Of a DNA stretch of 64,000 nt, positions 16,617 through 26,319 are shown piece after piece. Below the pieces are notes generated by a model. It worked only from the letters and a program-made list of their open reading frames with translations, did not search any database and was not told the origin of the DNA. Origin of the DNA: Thermoplasmata archaeon (GTDB lineage Archaea > Thermoplasmatota > Thermoplasmata > UBA10834); assembly GCA_020696365.1 (NCBI GenBank), contig JAEHCM010000003.1, forward strand, positions 154,672 to 218,671, in the 5' to 3' direction. A program made the position numbers and the translations under genes. Within the stretch, counting starts at the first letter, position 1; every line of letters begins with the position of its first letter.

Positions 16617-17494
16617 AGGAAATCGTCGTGGTCAGCGGGAAAGGCGGAACGGGCAAAACGACCGTTCTCGCGAGGTACGCTGAGATCGCTAACAGCGCGG
16701 TGATAGCCGATTGCGACGTCGACGCTCCCAACTTGCACATGTTGTTGAACCCCAAGATGCTGCACAGGGAGGCGTTCGTCGGCTCAAAGATGGCCGTCGT
16801 CGATCCCAAAAAGTGCGCGAACTGCGGCAAGTGCGAAGGCCTATGCAGGTTCGATGCGATCTCAACCGTCGATGACGACGGACGTAAGCGGGTCGACATC
16901 GACATCGATAGCTGCGAAGGTTGCGGGATATGCGTTCGTGTGTGTCCAGAAGATGCGATCGACCTCAGGGACAGGATTGTCGGCGAGTGGTTCGTCTCCG
17001 ACACCGACTACGGCACGATGATACATGCGCTCCTGGAGCCGGGAGCGGAGAACTCCGGAAAACTGGTAGCCATGGTGAAGCACAAGGCGAAGATGACGGC
17101 GAAGGGGAGCGGGGCGGAGCTGGTGCTGGTGGACGGTCCGCCGGGCATAGGATGCCCGGTCATAGCAGCGCTCTCCGGAGCGGACATCGTCGTCATAGTC
17201 GCCGAGCCGACGGTATCAGGCCTGAGCGATTTCAGGCGGGTCGCGGACCTCGCTGGCGGGTTCAAGATCAAATGTGCCCTTCTGGTCAACAAAGCTGACC
17301 TCAATTGCGAGATGACGGCATCCCTCCTCGAGGAGGCTATTAGGAGAGAGATGCCGTGTGTTGGAACGATCCCGTATGACGAGGGGCTGATGGCCGCCAT
17401 GGCCAAAGGTGCGGACGCGGCCATGGAGTATCAGGGCAGTCCCGCGATAGTCGAGATATCGAAGACCTACGATACACTCCTCTGGCTCCTCTGA
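16613..17494 (+). CDS. MinD-type P-loop ATPase with inserted ferredoxin domain
   Basis: 293 aa, ATGA overlap with the preceding gene. VVSGKGGTGKTTVLARYAEI is the deviant Walker A. Two 4Fe-4S motifs follow (CANCGKCEGLC, CEGCGICVRVC), and VDGPPGIGCPVIAAL is the switch region. It is a tandem paralogue of 15750-16616; such pairs are usual and may form heterodimers. It ends the locus that starts at 10997. Confidence 0.92.
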   Translation: MKEIVVVSGKGGTGKTTVLARYAEIANSAVIADCDVDAPNLHMLLNPKMLHREAFVGSKMAVVDPKKCANCGKCEGLCRFDAISTVDDDGRKRVDIDIDSCEGCGICVRVCPEDAIDLRDRIVGEWFVSDTDYGTMIHALLEPGAENSGKLVAMVKHKAKMTAKGSGAELVLVDGPPGIGCPVIAALSGADIVVIVAEPTVSGLSDFRRVADLAGGFKIKCALLVNKADLNCEMTASLLEEAIRREMPCVGTIPYDEGLMAAMAKGADAAMEYQGSPAIVEISKTYDTLLWLL

Positions 17495-17654
17495 AACAAG
17501 GTTGCTGTCATATGCCGGTCATCGCGGTTCAGAGTCGGCTCCACTCAATAGTAGACAATGGAGAGGAAAAGAAAAAGATCAAGAGGTTTCTCGGACTGGC
17601 CTTCTGCTATCGATAATGAATTAGAATCCGAGCCGCACCGTCTGGCCGCGCACT

Positions 17655-17678
17655 GGTTCAGGCCCGGTTGGGCCCACC
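17655..17678 (+). repeat. Degenerate tRNA-Val 3'-end copy (att-like scar)
   Basis: GGTTCAGGCCCGGTTGGGCC followed by CACC matches the T-arm and acceptor 3' strand of the tRNA-Val at 4472, with the CCGGTTGGGCCCAC core intact and no 5' tRNA parts. It lies in a 230-base gap after the MinD pair that otherwise holds nothing recognisable. Confidence 0.55.
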
Positions 17679-17728
17679 CTAGCCTTCTGACTCTAGTCCA
17701 GAATGAGTTGTGTATTCTACGCGATGCT

Positions 17729-18223
17729 TCAGCGGGAGATAGAAGCGACTATTTGGCGCGCATACTCCCCGGCCTTTTCCAACTCTCCAGGAGCCAGCGG
17801 CCCCTTCATGTCCGAGACCATGCATCTGAGGGGAGGCGAGTGAACCTTCAGCCCACGCTCGGCAGCTAGGGCGCTCAGCTTACCAGCAGCACCGGGTTCC
17901 ACCCACTTCAGTGCTTTCTCCCGCTCCTTGGGGTCGTCGGGAAGTGGCATGTGGGTGTCGAACGTGGCTACCGTTCTGCCGGTCCACGCAGCCACGTCCA
18001 ATCGCTTCATGAACCTCTTGGCCTTTCCTGTCATCTTCGCCACCCGCGTCGGCGACCCCACCAGAAGCAGATCCCCCTCAGATGGCACGCGGAATTCCTT
18101 TCTCAGATTGATGAACACCACCTCATGTCCCGCCTTCTCAATCTCGTCCTTCAGCGTCTCCGCCACCTGCTTGGTATTGCCATGCACACTATCGACGGCT
18201 ATAATCACCTTCAACCCAACCAC
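17729..18223 (-). CDS. Flavodoxin-family protein
   Basis: 164 aa from GTG at 18223. VIIAVDSVHGNTKQVAETLK is the FMN phosphate-binding loop, followed by LLLVGSPTRVAKMTGKAKRF and TVATFDTHMPLP. The length matches short-chain flavodoxins used as low-potential electron carriers. It could serve the Hdr-like or Fe-S proteins nearby; that link is inferred only. Confidence 0.85.
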   Translation of the reverse strand: MVGLKVIIAVDSVHGNTKQVAETLKDEIEKAGHEVVFINLRKEFRVPSEGDLLLVGSPTRVAKMTGKAKRFMKRLDVAAWTGRTVATFDTHMPLPDDPKEREKALKWVEPGAAGKLSALAAERGLKVHSPPLRCMVSDMKGPLAPGELEKAGEYARQIVASISR

Positions 18224-18338
18224 CTAATTCTCTTCGCGTGAACGACATCAGCAACCCAGTGACCTACTTCAGTTGCGTCAACACAATCCCAAGGCAGATC
18301 GACTATTGAGGTTCATGTTGCTGCAATGTCACTCCATA

Positions 18339-19004
18339 TTAGGGTGTCCTCTTCTTCCTGTCCAGATACGTTATCGCGGCGCCCAGGATCGATGCTACCA
18401 CCTCGACGTTCCTGATCACAGTCGCGTCGGGCAGCTTGCCCCCTACGGTTCCGGGGTACTCTATCCATCCAAGCAACTCGTCCTTGGACCCCTTGATGAG
18501 CGTGTTGAAAAAATCCGCCTCCAGGCTCGTATCGATCGAAGATCTCTGTAGGCTCAGTAGCGCGGGCCTATTCACCGAGGTCTCATATCCGGGACCCAGA
18601 GGGTTCTTCTCCTCGAGATAGACCCGGCTCAACTTGCTTATCACTCCTACACTGTACCATCCAGGGACAGATGTCGCAAATGACGCCAGTGTGTAGACCT
18701 TCTTCTTATGCGCAGCCCATGAATCGTCCCTCATCCCGGACATGAACTCGTACTTGTACGTCCCGTCTTGGCCCTTCAAGCCGATCATCACATACCTCAG
18801 GGTGAACTGGCTCCTGATGAGGTTCGCAGCCTCCTGCAGGAGTGCGGCGAGGGCCATGTGGTTCTTCTGAAAATGCTCCAGGAGCGTAACGAACCCCTCG
18901 AGAATCCTGGAATTAGGATCTCTCCGAGACTTGAGATAAGCCATCTTGAGGCTTATCTCGACTCGGTCTGGCGTCACCCCGTCATTCTGCGTCGCGTAGA
19001 GCAT
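18339..19004 (-). CDS. GAF-like hypothetical protein
   Basis: 221 aa from ATG 19004. The frame stays open upstream to a stop at 19158-19160 with protein-like sequence (SSIYFQGSFEADAWCDEP) but no ATG, GTG or TTG, so the true start is uncertain (a CTG lies at 19022). LLQEAANLIRSQFTLRYVMI and the following beta segments resemble a GAF sensor fold. No output domain is present. Function unknown. Confidence 0.6.
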   Translation of the reverse strand: MLYATQNDGVTPDRVEISLKMAYLKSRRDPNSRILEGFVTLLEHFQKNHMALAALLQEAANLIRSQFTLRYVMIGLKGQDGTYKYEFMSGMRDDSWAAHKKKVYTLASFATSVPGWYSVGVISKLSRVYLEEKNPLGPGYETSVNRPALLSLQRSSIDTSLEADFFNTLIKGSKDELLGWIEYPGTVGGKLPDATVIRNVEVVASILGAAITYLDRKKRTP

Positions 19005-19239
19005 CGTAAATCCGCCTTGCAGGGGTTTCGCAGGTCGATTATCGGCCTCGCGGGGTTCGTCGCACCACGCATCGGCCTCGAACGACCCTTGGAAGTAGAT
19101 ACTGCTGCCAGGTATATCGGCGTTTCTGTTGCAGGAGCACCATCCGAGCTTTGTGATTCAGGCGGTCGGCTAAGGCTCCGGTGGATTCCCCGTTCTCCGC
19201 TGATGGTTTTAATGTATTCTAGAACGATTCCTCCAGCAG

Positions 19240-20196
19240 ATGAAGGAAGAGTTGATCGCCCCTTGCGGGATGAACTGCAACATCTGCGCCTCGTATCTCG
19301 CGGTCACGCATGATGTCAAGAGCAAGGGAGTCCGGATGGCGTACTGCAAGGGATGCAGGCCGAGGAACAAGGCGTGTTCCTTTCTGAGGAAGAGATGCGA
19401 CCTGCTGCTCGAGAACAAGGTTGAGTACTGCTTCGAATGCGACGACTTCCCGTGCGAGCACCTCTCCGCCATCGACAAACGCTACAGGACTCACTACAGA
19501 ATGAGCGAGATCGAAAACCTCGAACGCATCAAGGACTACGGCATCTCGAGTTTCCTCGAGGCTGAGAGAGTCAAATGGAAATGCCCGAGATGCGGCGGAG
19601 TGGTGTGTTGCCACAACGGCATATGCTTTGACTGCGGTCTCGACGAGTTGAAGCGGAAGAAGAAACTGTACCGATGGAGCACTCCAGACGACCACGCGAT
19701 GGTCTCAGAGGGCCATCGAGAGTATCGGGAGCCCCGTGGGAAGGGTGATGTGGACAGAGCGGTGGCCGAAGCGATACAGCTCCTGGCTGAACACGGCTAC
19801 GAATGTCAGGCGACGGCCGAAGACTTGATCCTCTGGTTCCAGGCGGACACGCCCTTTGACGAGGATTTCGGGCTCGACAAGGTGATCGCAATACCGCTCG
19901 TCGTCGTCCACGAACTCGTCGAGATAGACAACGTGAAGAGAATGGGCATTGCCCTTACGAAGAACGCCATCGTAGACAACATCGAGAAGGTAGACGACGC
20001 CCATCTCAAGGCGGCTGAGGCCGAGCTGCAGATTGCGGCGTCTATGGGGGACGCTAGGCACCTGCGATGGAGGCTGGAGCACATCAGAATGTGGAGCGAG
20101 GACCCGTCTGTGACACCGTCGAACCGAGAGAAGTACAAGGCGCTGCTCGCAAAGGTCACCAAAACCGTTGAGGACCTTGAAGAAGGCGAGACCTGA
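19240..20196 (+). CDS. DUF3795 Cys-rich N-terminal domain protein
   Basis: 318 aa. The first 90 residues (APCGMNCNICASYLAV, YCKGC, CSFLRKRC, YCFECDDFPC) are the Cys pattern of DUF3795. Residues 110-135 add a ribbon (CPRCGGVVCCHNGICFDCGL). The C-terminal half is mainly helical with a clustered acidic stretch and no recognised family. TTTTAATG near 19206 can serve as TATA box about 30 nt before the start, without an obvious ribosome site. Probably metal-binding; role unknown. Confidence 0.8.
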   Translation: MKEELIAPCGMNCNICASYLAVTHDVKSKGVRMAYCKGCRPRNKACSFLRKRCDLLLENKVEYCFECDDFPCEHLSAIDKRYRTHYRMSEIENLERIKDYGISSFLEAERVKWKCPRCGGVVCCHNGICFDCGLDELKRKKKLYRWSTPDDHAMVSEGHREYREPRGKGDVDRAVAEAIQLLAEHGYECQATAEDLILWFQADTPFDEDFGLDKVIAIPLVVVHELVEIDNVKRMGIALTKNAIVDNIEKVDDAHLKAAEAELQIAASMGDARHLRWRLEHIRMWSEDPSVTPSNREKYKALLAKVTKTVEDLEEGET

Positions 20197-20339
20197 TGAT
20201 CTCATTGCGCGGCCAGAGATTCTGAGCAAGGCACCATTCCCTCGGTCGCCATGGCCGCTTCCTGACCTTAGTGTGTCTAGTTAGACGGGAGTAGTGCAAC
20301 AGGGTAATCCTCATTAACCCGGATACTACATTCGGACCC

Positions 20340-20909
20340 GTGGCGCGGAAAGAGTTCACAGCGAAGAATGGCACACAAGTCGTGCTCAGAGAGCCAGTGA
20401 GCACGGATGCCAAGTCCATGATGAAATACATCAACTCAGTCATACGCGAGCGAAGGTCCGGCATCGTTGTGGATCGCCCCGTTACCCTCAAACAGGAGGA
20501 GGCATGGCTGAAGGCGAGGCTGGAGGAGATAAGGAAGAGGTCCGTAGTGATGCTCGTTGCCGAAGTCGACGGCAGGATCGTGGGCAACTGCCATGCCAGC
20601 AGGCGGCCATGGAAGGAGAACCATAGAGCAGCGATTGGCGTCGCGCTTGTGAAGAGCATGAGGGGGATAGGCATCGGGAGGGCGCTCATGAAGGAGACGA
20701 TGGACCTATCCAAGAAACGCATGCGAGGGCTCGAGTCCTTCGACCTTTCGGTTCTCGATTACAACGAGGCGGCTCAGGTCCTCTACAGAAGCCTGGGCTT
20801 CGTCCGGGTCGGCTGCATCCCCGACGCCATGAAGGAAGACGGCGAGTATTCAGACGAGATGCTCATGGTCCTGCCTGGAAAGCACGAAAGGAGAGCACGG
20901 AAGAAGTAA
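20340..20909 (+). CDS. GNAT-family N-acetyltransferase
   Basis: 189 aa from GTG 20340. VMLVAEVDGRIVGNCHASRR, GVALVKSMRGIGIGRALMKE (acetyl-CoA loop RGIGIGRAL) and LDYNEAAQVLYRSLGFVRVG are GNAT motifs A and B. The last residues are basic (KHERRARKK). The substrate is not predictable; RimI-like or small-molecule acylation are both possible. Confidence 0.9.
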   Translation: MARKEFTAKNGTQVVLREPVSTDAKSMMKYINSVIRERRSGIVVDRPVTLKQEEAWLKARLEEIRKRSVVMLVAEVDGRIVGNCHASRRPWKENHRAAIGVALVKSMRGIGIGRALMKETMDLSKKRMRGLESFDLSVLDYNEAAQVLYRSLGFVRVGCIPDAMKEDGEYSDEMLMVLPGKHERRARKK

Positions 20910-21043
20910 GGCACCTGAGCGGAGTCCGCAATCCGTTTGACTCCGCGTCAGGGGCGATTCCTGCGCGTCCATGGGCGAATGTCGAACCACCGAATCAGAA
21001 AGAAATATGTCAGACGTGTTACTTCACTCAGTGTGTGACTAGC

Positions 21044-21062
21044 CTGAGCCCGATAGGCTCAG
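21044..21062. other. Perfect hairpin upstream of the CLC gene
   Basis: CTGAGCC-CGATA-GGCTCAG forms a seven-base-pair stem about 80 nt before the CLC start, downstream of an AAATATG TATA-like box near 21004. It could be a leader structure or a terminator of an upstream message; no T-tract follows. Confidence 0.35.
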
Positions 21063-21138
21063 CGAAGCGCCCGTTGCATCTTCAAGGTCCGTGACTTGGG
21101 ATAATCCTGGGCCAAGATCAGGCAAAGGGGGTTAGAAC

Positions 21139-22929
21139 GTGTTCGGAGAGTTCCAGAAGACTTTGAGAGGATACATCCGCAGCGAGTTCATGAGAGATTA
21201 CGGCAAGCTCAATGTGCTCGCAGCGATAATCGGCGTCTTCGGCGCGTTCATCGCGATAGCGTTCAGATGGATGATCGATGCGGTCCAGGAAGTATTCTTC
21301 ATAGGCGGATCGCCGATGGATAATTCTCTCGGCGTATGGATCATCGTCGTGCCTGCAATAGGAGCGGTGTTCGTCGGGGTGATCATATACTGGCTCGCAC
21401 CGGAGGTAAAGGGTGCTGGCGTCGCCGATGTCATGCGTGGGCTCGTGGCGAACCGGGGCCGCTTCAGGGCACGGGTACCGGCGCTCAAGGCGTTGGCCTC
21501 CGCCGTCACCCTGGGGTCGGGCGGCTCAGGCGGCCGTGAGGGGCCAATCGTCCAGATTGGCGCCTCGTTCGCATCCGCCATCGGGCAGAAGCTCAAGCTG
21601 ACGAGCGCCGAGCTGAGGATCATGGTGGCATGCGGAGCGGCCGGGGCGATAGCCGCCACGTTCAACACGCCTATCGCAGGCGCCGTGTTCGCCCTCGAAC
21701 TCCTCCTCCTCGAGTTCAAGACCAGGTCGTTCATCCCGCTTATCGTGTCGACGGTCTTCGCCACCCTGGTGTCGCGCCATTACCTGGGCGACAACCCGAC
21801 ATTCGCCATCATCGCCGAGTACCGGCTCGAGAACCCGTACGAGCTGGTGTTCTACCTCGGTCTCGGCCTTCTGGCAGGTCTCGCGGGCGTGTTGTTCATC
21901 AAGGTGTTCTACAGGCTTGAAGACGCCTTCGACGCAATCTCGCTCCCGATGTACGCCAAACCGGTCATCGGCGCTTCGCTCGTCGGGGCGGTCGGCCTGT
22001 TCTACCCGCAGGTGATGGGCGTCGGATATGACTCCGTGGCGAATGTCCTGAACGGCACCATGGAGATACCGTCGGCGCCTGTCATGGCAATCTTGTTCCT
22101 CGGGCTGCTCGTCATAGTCAAGATGGTGGCCACGTCGCTGACCCTGGGATCAGGAGGGTCCGCAGGACTGTTCGGCCCGTCCCTGTTCTTGGGGGCGATG
22201 CTCGGGGCCGCCTTCGGCATCTTCGTGAACCTGGTGTCACCGTTCGAATCGGCGGACTACGGCGCCTACGCGATGGTCGGCATGGCAGCACTGTTCGCCG
22301 CAACGAGCAGGGCGACGCTCACAGCCATCCTGATACTGTTCGAGATGACATCCGTCTACGAGATCATCCTCCCCCTGATGTTCGCCTGCGTGGTGAGCGA
22401 CGCCGTCAGCAGCCTGCTGTCGAAGGAGACGATATACACCGCCAAGCTGGCCAAGCAGGGGATCAGGTACGTCCAGGACCTGTCGGTCAACGTGCTCGAA
22501 TCCGGCAGGGTGAGGGAGGCCATGACGGTAGACTATGTCGCTGTCAAGGACGACACGCCCCTGAGGAAGGTGGTCGACATGCATCTGTACACGGGAAGGA
22601 AGGGCTTCCCCGTCATATCCTCGGACGGACGGTTGAGAGGGATCGTCACTCTGAGTGATGTGAGAAAAGCGTTCGAGAGCGACAGGAGGGACGTACTGGT
22701 CAGGGATGTGATGACCAAACGCGTCGTGACGGTGTATCCCGACGAGACCTTGCAGACCGCATTGGAGAAGATGGTGCTCCGGAAGTTAGGCCACCTGCCC
22801 GTGGTCGACCCGAACAAGCCGAACAAGCTGGTGGGCATGCTAGACAGGGAAGCCATACTCGACAGGTACAGGAACGTGCTCGTCGAGGAGGTTTCGGAGA
22901 AGTCCCTCCAGGGCAGGCTTATGGAGTGA
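21139..22929 (+). CDS. CLC-type chloride channel/transporter with CBS pair
   Basis: 596 aa from GTG 21139. Some ten membrane helices are followed at about 455-580 by two CBS domains (VREAMTVDYVAVKDDTPLRK and VRDVMTKRVVTVYPDETLQT). GSGGSGGREGPIVQIGAS holds the GREGP filter segment with the gating Glu, and LTLGSGGSAGLFGPSLFLGA is the second filter segment. CBS domains usually bind adenine nucleotides. It may act as an anion channel or H+/anion exchanger; the second (proton) Glu was not assigned. Confidence 0.93.
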   Translation: MFGEFQKTLRGYIRSEFMRDYGKLNVLAAIIGVFGAFIAIAFRWMIDAVQEVFFIGGSPMDNSLGVWIIVVPAIGAVFVGVIIYWLAPEVKGAGVADVMRGLVANRGRFRARVPALKALASAVTLGSGGSGGREGPIVQIGASFASAIGQKLKLTSAELRIMVACGAAGAIAATFNTPIAGAVFALELLLLEFKTRSFIPLIVSTVFATLVSRHYLGDNPTFAIIAEYRLENPYELVFYLGLGLLAGLAGVLFIKVFYRLEDAFDAISLPMYAKPVIGASLVGAVGLFYPQVMGVGYDSVANVLNGTMEIPSAPVMAILFLGLLVIVKMVATSLTLGSGGSAGLFGPSLFLGAMLGAAFGIFVNLVSPFESADYGAYAMVGMAALFAATSRATLTAILILFEMTSVYEIILPLMFACVVSDAVSSLLSKETIYTAKLAKQGIRYVQDLSVNVLESGRVREAMTVDYVAVKDDTPLRKVVDMHLYTGRKGFPVISSDGRLRGIVTLSDVRKAFESDRRDVLVRDVMTKRVVTVYPDETLQTALEKMVLRKLGHLPVVDPNKPNKLVGMLDREAILDRYRNVLVEEVSEKSLQGRLME

Positions 22930-22933
22930 CGGG

Positions 22934-25900
22934 CTACTCGCTCTGCCGCCTGTAGTTGCCAGCAGGTACGGATATCTCGAACCTGGCACCCTTCGTGGGA
23001 ATGCCGGTCTCCTTCAGCATCATGCCCGTTATGGAGAGTATCTCCCAGCTCAGGTACAACCCGTATCCGTGCCGTTTGCCGTATCCTCGCGCGAATATCT
23101 TCGCCTTCTCCTCAGCAGGTATCCCCACTCCGTTGTCCTCATAGATTATCACAAGGCCATCATTTCCCTCCTCGAACGAGAAGGAGATGCTGTCCATGTC
23201 GCCACCGTGGGCGATGGAGTTGTTGACTAGGTTTCTGAAGACGTTCTCGAGCATGGGATCGGCGAATATCTCGACGTCCTCTACCTCGATGCTTACCGAG
23301 ATGCCCTGCCTGCCGAGACCCTCAGTCACCTTAGCTACCACCTCCGCGAGGGGCATCCATCCGGGTCTCTTCATACCCAGACTCTTGTACTGCGCTGTGA
23401 AATCCAGGTGAGTCTTCAGGGAGTCGGCGGCCTTCTCGGCCTTGACCAGCATGTCGCGGACGGAATCATCGCTCTCCTGCTCGATCGCGAGCGTCAGCCA
23501 ACCCTTGAGGGCGGTCAGCTGGTTCAGGGAGTCATGCCGAGTGATACCTCCCAAGAGGTTGAGCTTCTTGTTGACCATCCTCAGCCCATCCTCCGCCTTC
23601 TTGCGCTCGGTGATGTCCATGATTAGAGCTAAAGGACGGTTCTCGCCTTTCCACATCGTGATTGTGGGCGTCAGCTCCGTCAACACCTCAGTGCCGTCTT
23701 TGCGTAGAAGAATCCGCTCGTATGGAGACTCGTCCGGAGAGACGCCTTCCATGCGTTTCTTCATTCTCTCTTCCATGCTCTTCCTATCTTCCGGCCTCGT
23801 CAGCTTCTCAAAGGCGTTGAGGTTGAGAAGCTCGTCGACACTGTAGCCAGTCAAGTCCGCTAGTCGTTTGTTCACATAGAGCAGGCCCCCCCTTCCATCC
23901 CCGATCATCAGGGCATAAGGAGAGTTCTCGGCAAGATCTCTGAAGGCATCCTCACCCTCCCTCAACGCCTCCTCGGTCTTCAGGCGTTCCGTGATGTCGC
24001 GGTCGGACCCGAGGTAGCCGACGAAGACCCCCTTGGCGTTGATGATCGGACGGGCGTTGCTCTCCAGGACCGCGCAGCTCCCGTCCTTGCGTCTCCACCG
24101 CACGACGAGATTCTCCCAACCCTCCCGCCGTTCGATGAGCCCAGGCAGCATCTCATCGATGCGTCTCCGGTCCTCATCGTGCATGTGCTGGAGCGTGTCG
24201 CTGCCCTGCAGCTCCTCGGATGAGTATCCGAGTATTGTCTCAATCGCGGGATTGTTGTAGGTCATCTTGCCGTCTAGAGTCATCATCCATATCCACTCGT
24301 TCGATAGCTCCACGATGGATCGGAACTTCTCCTCGCTCTCCCTGAGAGTCTCCTCGGCCTTCACACGTTCGGATACATCCCTGTTGATCACGCCGTAGCC
24401 GGTGACCACCCCGTCGGAGTCATGTAGCGCCACGACCGTGGAGTCGATGTATAGCCATACATCGTCCTTTCGCTTCTCGCGAAGAAGCATCTCCACCTGT
24501 CCATTCTTTTCGAGGGAATCTGTCAGATCCTCGGGGTCGTTCTCGAGGTAGTCAGTCTCCATCATTTCGCGGGCGTTCCTGCCGATCGCTTCCTCCGCAG
24601 TGAACCCGAATAACCTCTCCGCCGCCCTGTTCCAAAATTCGATGACGAAACTCGGGTCAAGGAACATAACTGCATCCTTCATGCTGTCGAGCATGGCATG
24701 TTGTCGGGCCAGTCTCCGCTCGGAATCGAGCTTGTCCGTGATGTCCTCAGCGACGGTGATTACGCCCACCACTTCGCCAGCAGCGTTCACATACGGCGTC
24801 TTGTCCGTTCTGGCCCATCTGACGCCCTGTTTCGCGGGATATGGGGTTAAGGCGCCTATCAGGGGGATTCCGGTCTCGATGACCTTCTTGTCCCGCGGCG
24901 AGAACATCTCACCGAAGGCTGGCAACACATCCTCCACCTTTCGGCCACGCCAGTGCTTCTCATCGATTCCGGTGGTCTCGGCGAAGAGCCTGTTGACTCT
25001 GACGAACCTACCCTCAGCGTCCTGGTATGATATCATCGCGGGGACGGAGTCGATTATGGTTCGAAGTTCTTCCTGGTGAGCGCGCAGCAGCGTCTCAGCA
25101 CGCACATCCTCCGTAACATCTCGCAGTATTGTCTGGAACGCCTTCCTGCCAGAGAATGTAATCGGGATCGAGTTGATCTCCATGTCGATGGTCTGTCCGG
25201 TTTTCGTGTAGACCTTCACCCGCCGCGGCGGAACGGGAACGGACTCCTCGTTCATCTTCCGGATGCGGGCAGCCGTATCTGCGGCGAACTCAGGAGGCAT
25301 AAGGTCGAATATCCTCTTCCCGAGAAGGTCACTCTCGTCATCTCCGCCGTACATTCTAACTGCGGCGGGGTTGGCGTACAGTATCTTATCTGTGGCGAAC
25401 ACGACGGTTGCATTGGGAGCGGCCTCCACAAGAGCCCTGTAGCGCTCCTCGCTCTCTACTAGCAGCCGAGCTGTGGCCTTCGTGGCAGTGATGTCTCGGG
25501 CAAAGACGAGCAGTCCCTCCACACCGGGGTAGATGCTCACATCGAACGTCCTCGCGCCATCCGCGGAAAGCAGATCGGTCATCGCCGACTTCATGTTCCC
25601 GCTGCTCGCCGCGGTCCTGAGCGCGTCCTCGACCGAAGTGCCCTTGATCTGCGGGATGAGGTCGAACGCCGTCATACCGATCGCTTCCGCCGACTTGATC
25701 TCCAGCACTTCCTCGGCTGCTTTGTTCCAGAACGTCGCCCGGAAATCGTCGTCCAAACCAACCAGCAAGTCGGATATGCTGTCGGCCAACCCTCTGAATC
25801 GTTCCCGGCTATCCACCAGATCGTCGGAGGCCCGCCGGCTCTCTACCGCCTTAGATATCATACTGGCGAGTTCGTGGAACTGCGACCTGAGATCGCCGCC

Positions 25901-26209
25901 CTTCTGAAGATAGAAGTCCGCGCCCTGGTTCAGGGCCTCGATGACGACGCTCTCGCGGCCCTTTCCTGTGAAGAGGATGAACGGTATGTCAGACCCTCTG
26001 GCCCGTATCATCTTGAGGAAGTCGATGCCGTCGGCCTCCGGCATCTGATAGTCGGATACGATGACATCGAACGAGGTCTGCGACATCATGTCCACGGCTG
26101 AACGAACCGAGGTCGCACTTTGTACCTCCAGACCGCGAGTCTTCTGCATGAAGTGCGAGGCTACCTCGAGGAAGGACCCCTCGTCATCCACGTGGAGAAC
26201 CCTTATCAT
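22934..26209 (-). CDS. Hybrid sensor histidine kinase: receiver, six PAS domains, kinase
   Basis: 1091 aa from ATG 26209; the longer frame starts upstream in an implausible segment. Order: receiver domain (RVLHVDDEGSF, VIVSDYQMPEADG with phospho-Asp) at 1-125, six PAS/PAC units at about 150-860 (repeats of SEERYRALVEAAPN, FWNRAAERLFGF and RDITE kinds), HisKA-like ITRHDSLNQLTALKGW with the His, and an ATPase domain (NVFRNLVNNSIAHG, DNGVGIP). No membrane helix is seen, so it senses cytoplasmic or diffusible signals. It lies tail to tail with the CLC gene (five bases apart). The partner is unknown. Confidence 0.92.
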   Translation of the reverse strand: MIRVLHVDDEGSFLEVASHFMQKTRGLEVQSATSVRSAVDMMSQTSFDVIVSDYQMPEADGIDFLKMIRARGSDIPFILFTGKGRESVVIEALNQGADFYLQKGGDLRSQFHELASMISKAVESRRASDDLVDSRERFRGLADSISDLLVGLDDDFRATFWNKAAEEVLEIKSAEAIGMTAFDLIPQIKGTSVEDALRTAASSGNMKSAMTDLLSADGARTFDVSIYPGVEGLLVFARDITATKATARLLVESEERYRALVEAAPNATVVFATDKILYANPAAVRMYGGDDESDLLGKRIFDLMPPEFAADTAARIRKMNEESVPVPPRRVKVYTKTGQTIDMEINSIPITFSGRKAFQTILRDVTEDVRAETLLRAHQEELRTIIDSVPAMISYQDAEGRFVRVNRLFAETTGIDEKHWRGRKVEDVLPAFGEMFSPRDKKVIETGIPLIGALTPYPAKQGVRWARTDKTPYVNAAGEVVGVITVAEDITDKLDSERRLARQHAMLDSMKDAVMFLDPSFVIEFWNRAAERLFGFTAEEAIGRNAREMMETDYLENDPEDLTDSLEKNGQVEMLLREKRKDDVWLYIDSTVVALHDSDGVVTGYGVINRDVSERVKAEETLRESEEKFRSIVELSNEWIWMMTLDGKMTYNNPAIETILGYSSEELQGSDTLQHMHDEDRRRIDEMLPGLIERREGWENLVVRWRRKDGSCAVLESNARPIINAKGVFVGYLGSDRDITERLKTEEALREGEDAFRDLAENSPYALMIGDGRGGLLYVNKRLADLTGYSVDELLNLNAFEKLTRPEDRKSMEERMKKRMEGVSPDESPYERILLRKDGTEVLTELTPTITMWKGENRPLALIMDITERKKAEDGLRMVNKKLNLLGGITRHDSLNQLTALKGWLTLAIEQESDDSVRDMLVKAEKAADSLKTHLDFTAQYKSLGMKRPGWMPLAEVVAKVTEGLGRQGISVSIEVEDVEIFADPMLENVFRNLVNNSIAHGGDMDSISFSFEEGNDGLVIIYEDNGVGIPAEEKAKIFARGYGKRHGYGLYLSWEILSITGMMLKETGIPTKGARFEISVPAGNYRRQSE

Positions 26210-26319
26210 TTGGCACCACCCCTGGGGGGGGTCCGATAACATCGGCGAAGAAAGTATATAGTTGCTGTGTCGGAATTCATCAGACGCGCCGATGCAAGGC
26301 ACGACCATGGCCAACCCAG

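Noticed and set aside
17558..17869. 103-codon frame around the tRNA-Val scar
   Set aside because: Composition is poor and it runs into the flavodoxin gene on the other strand.
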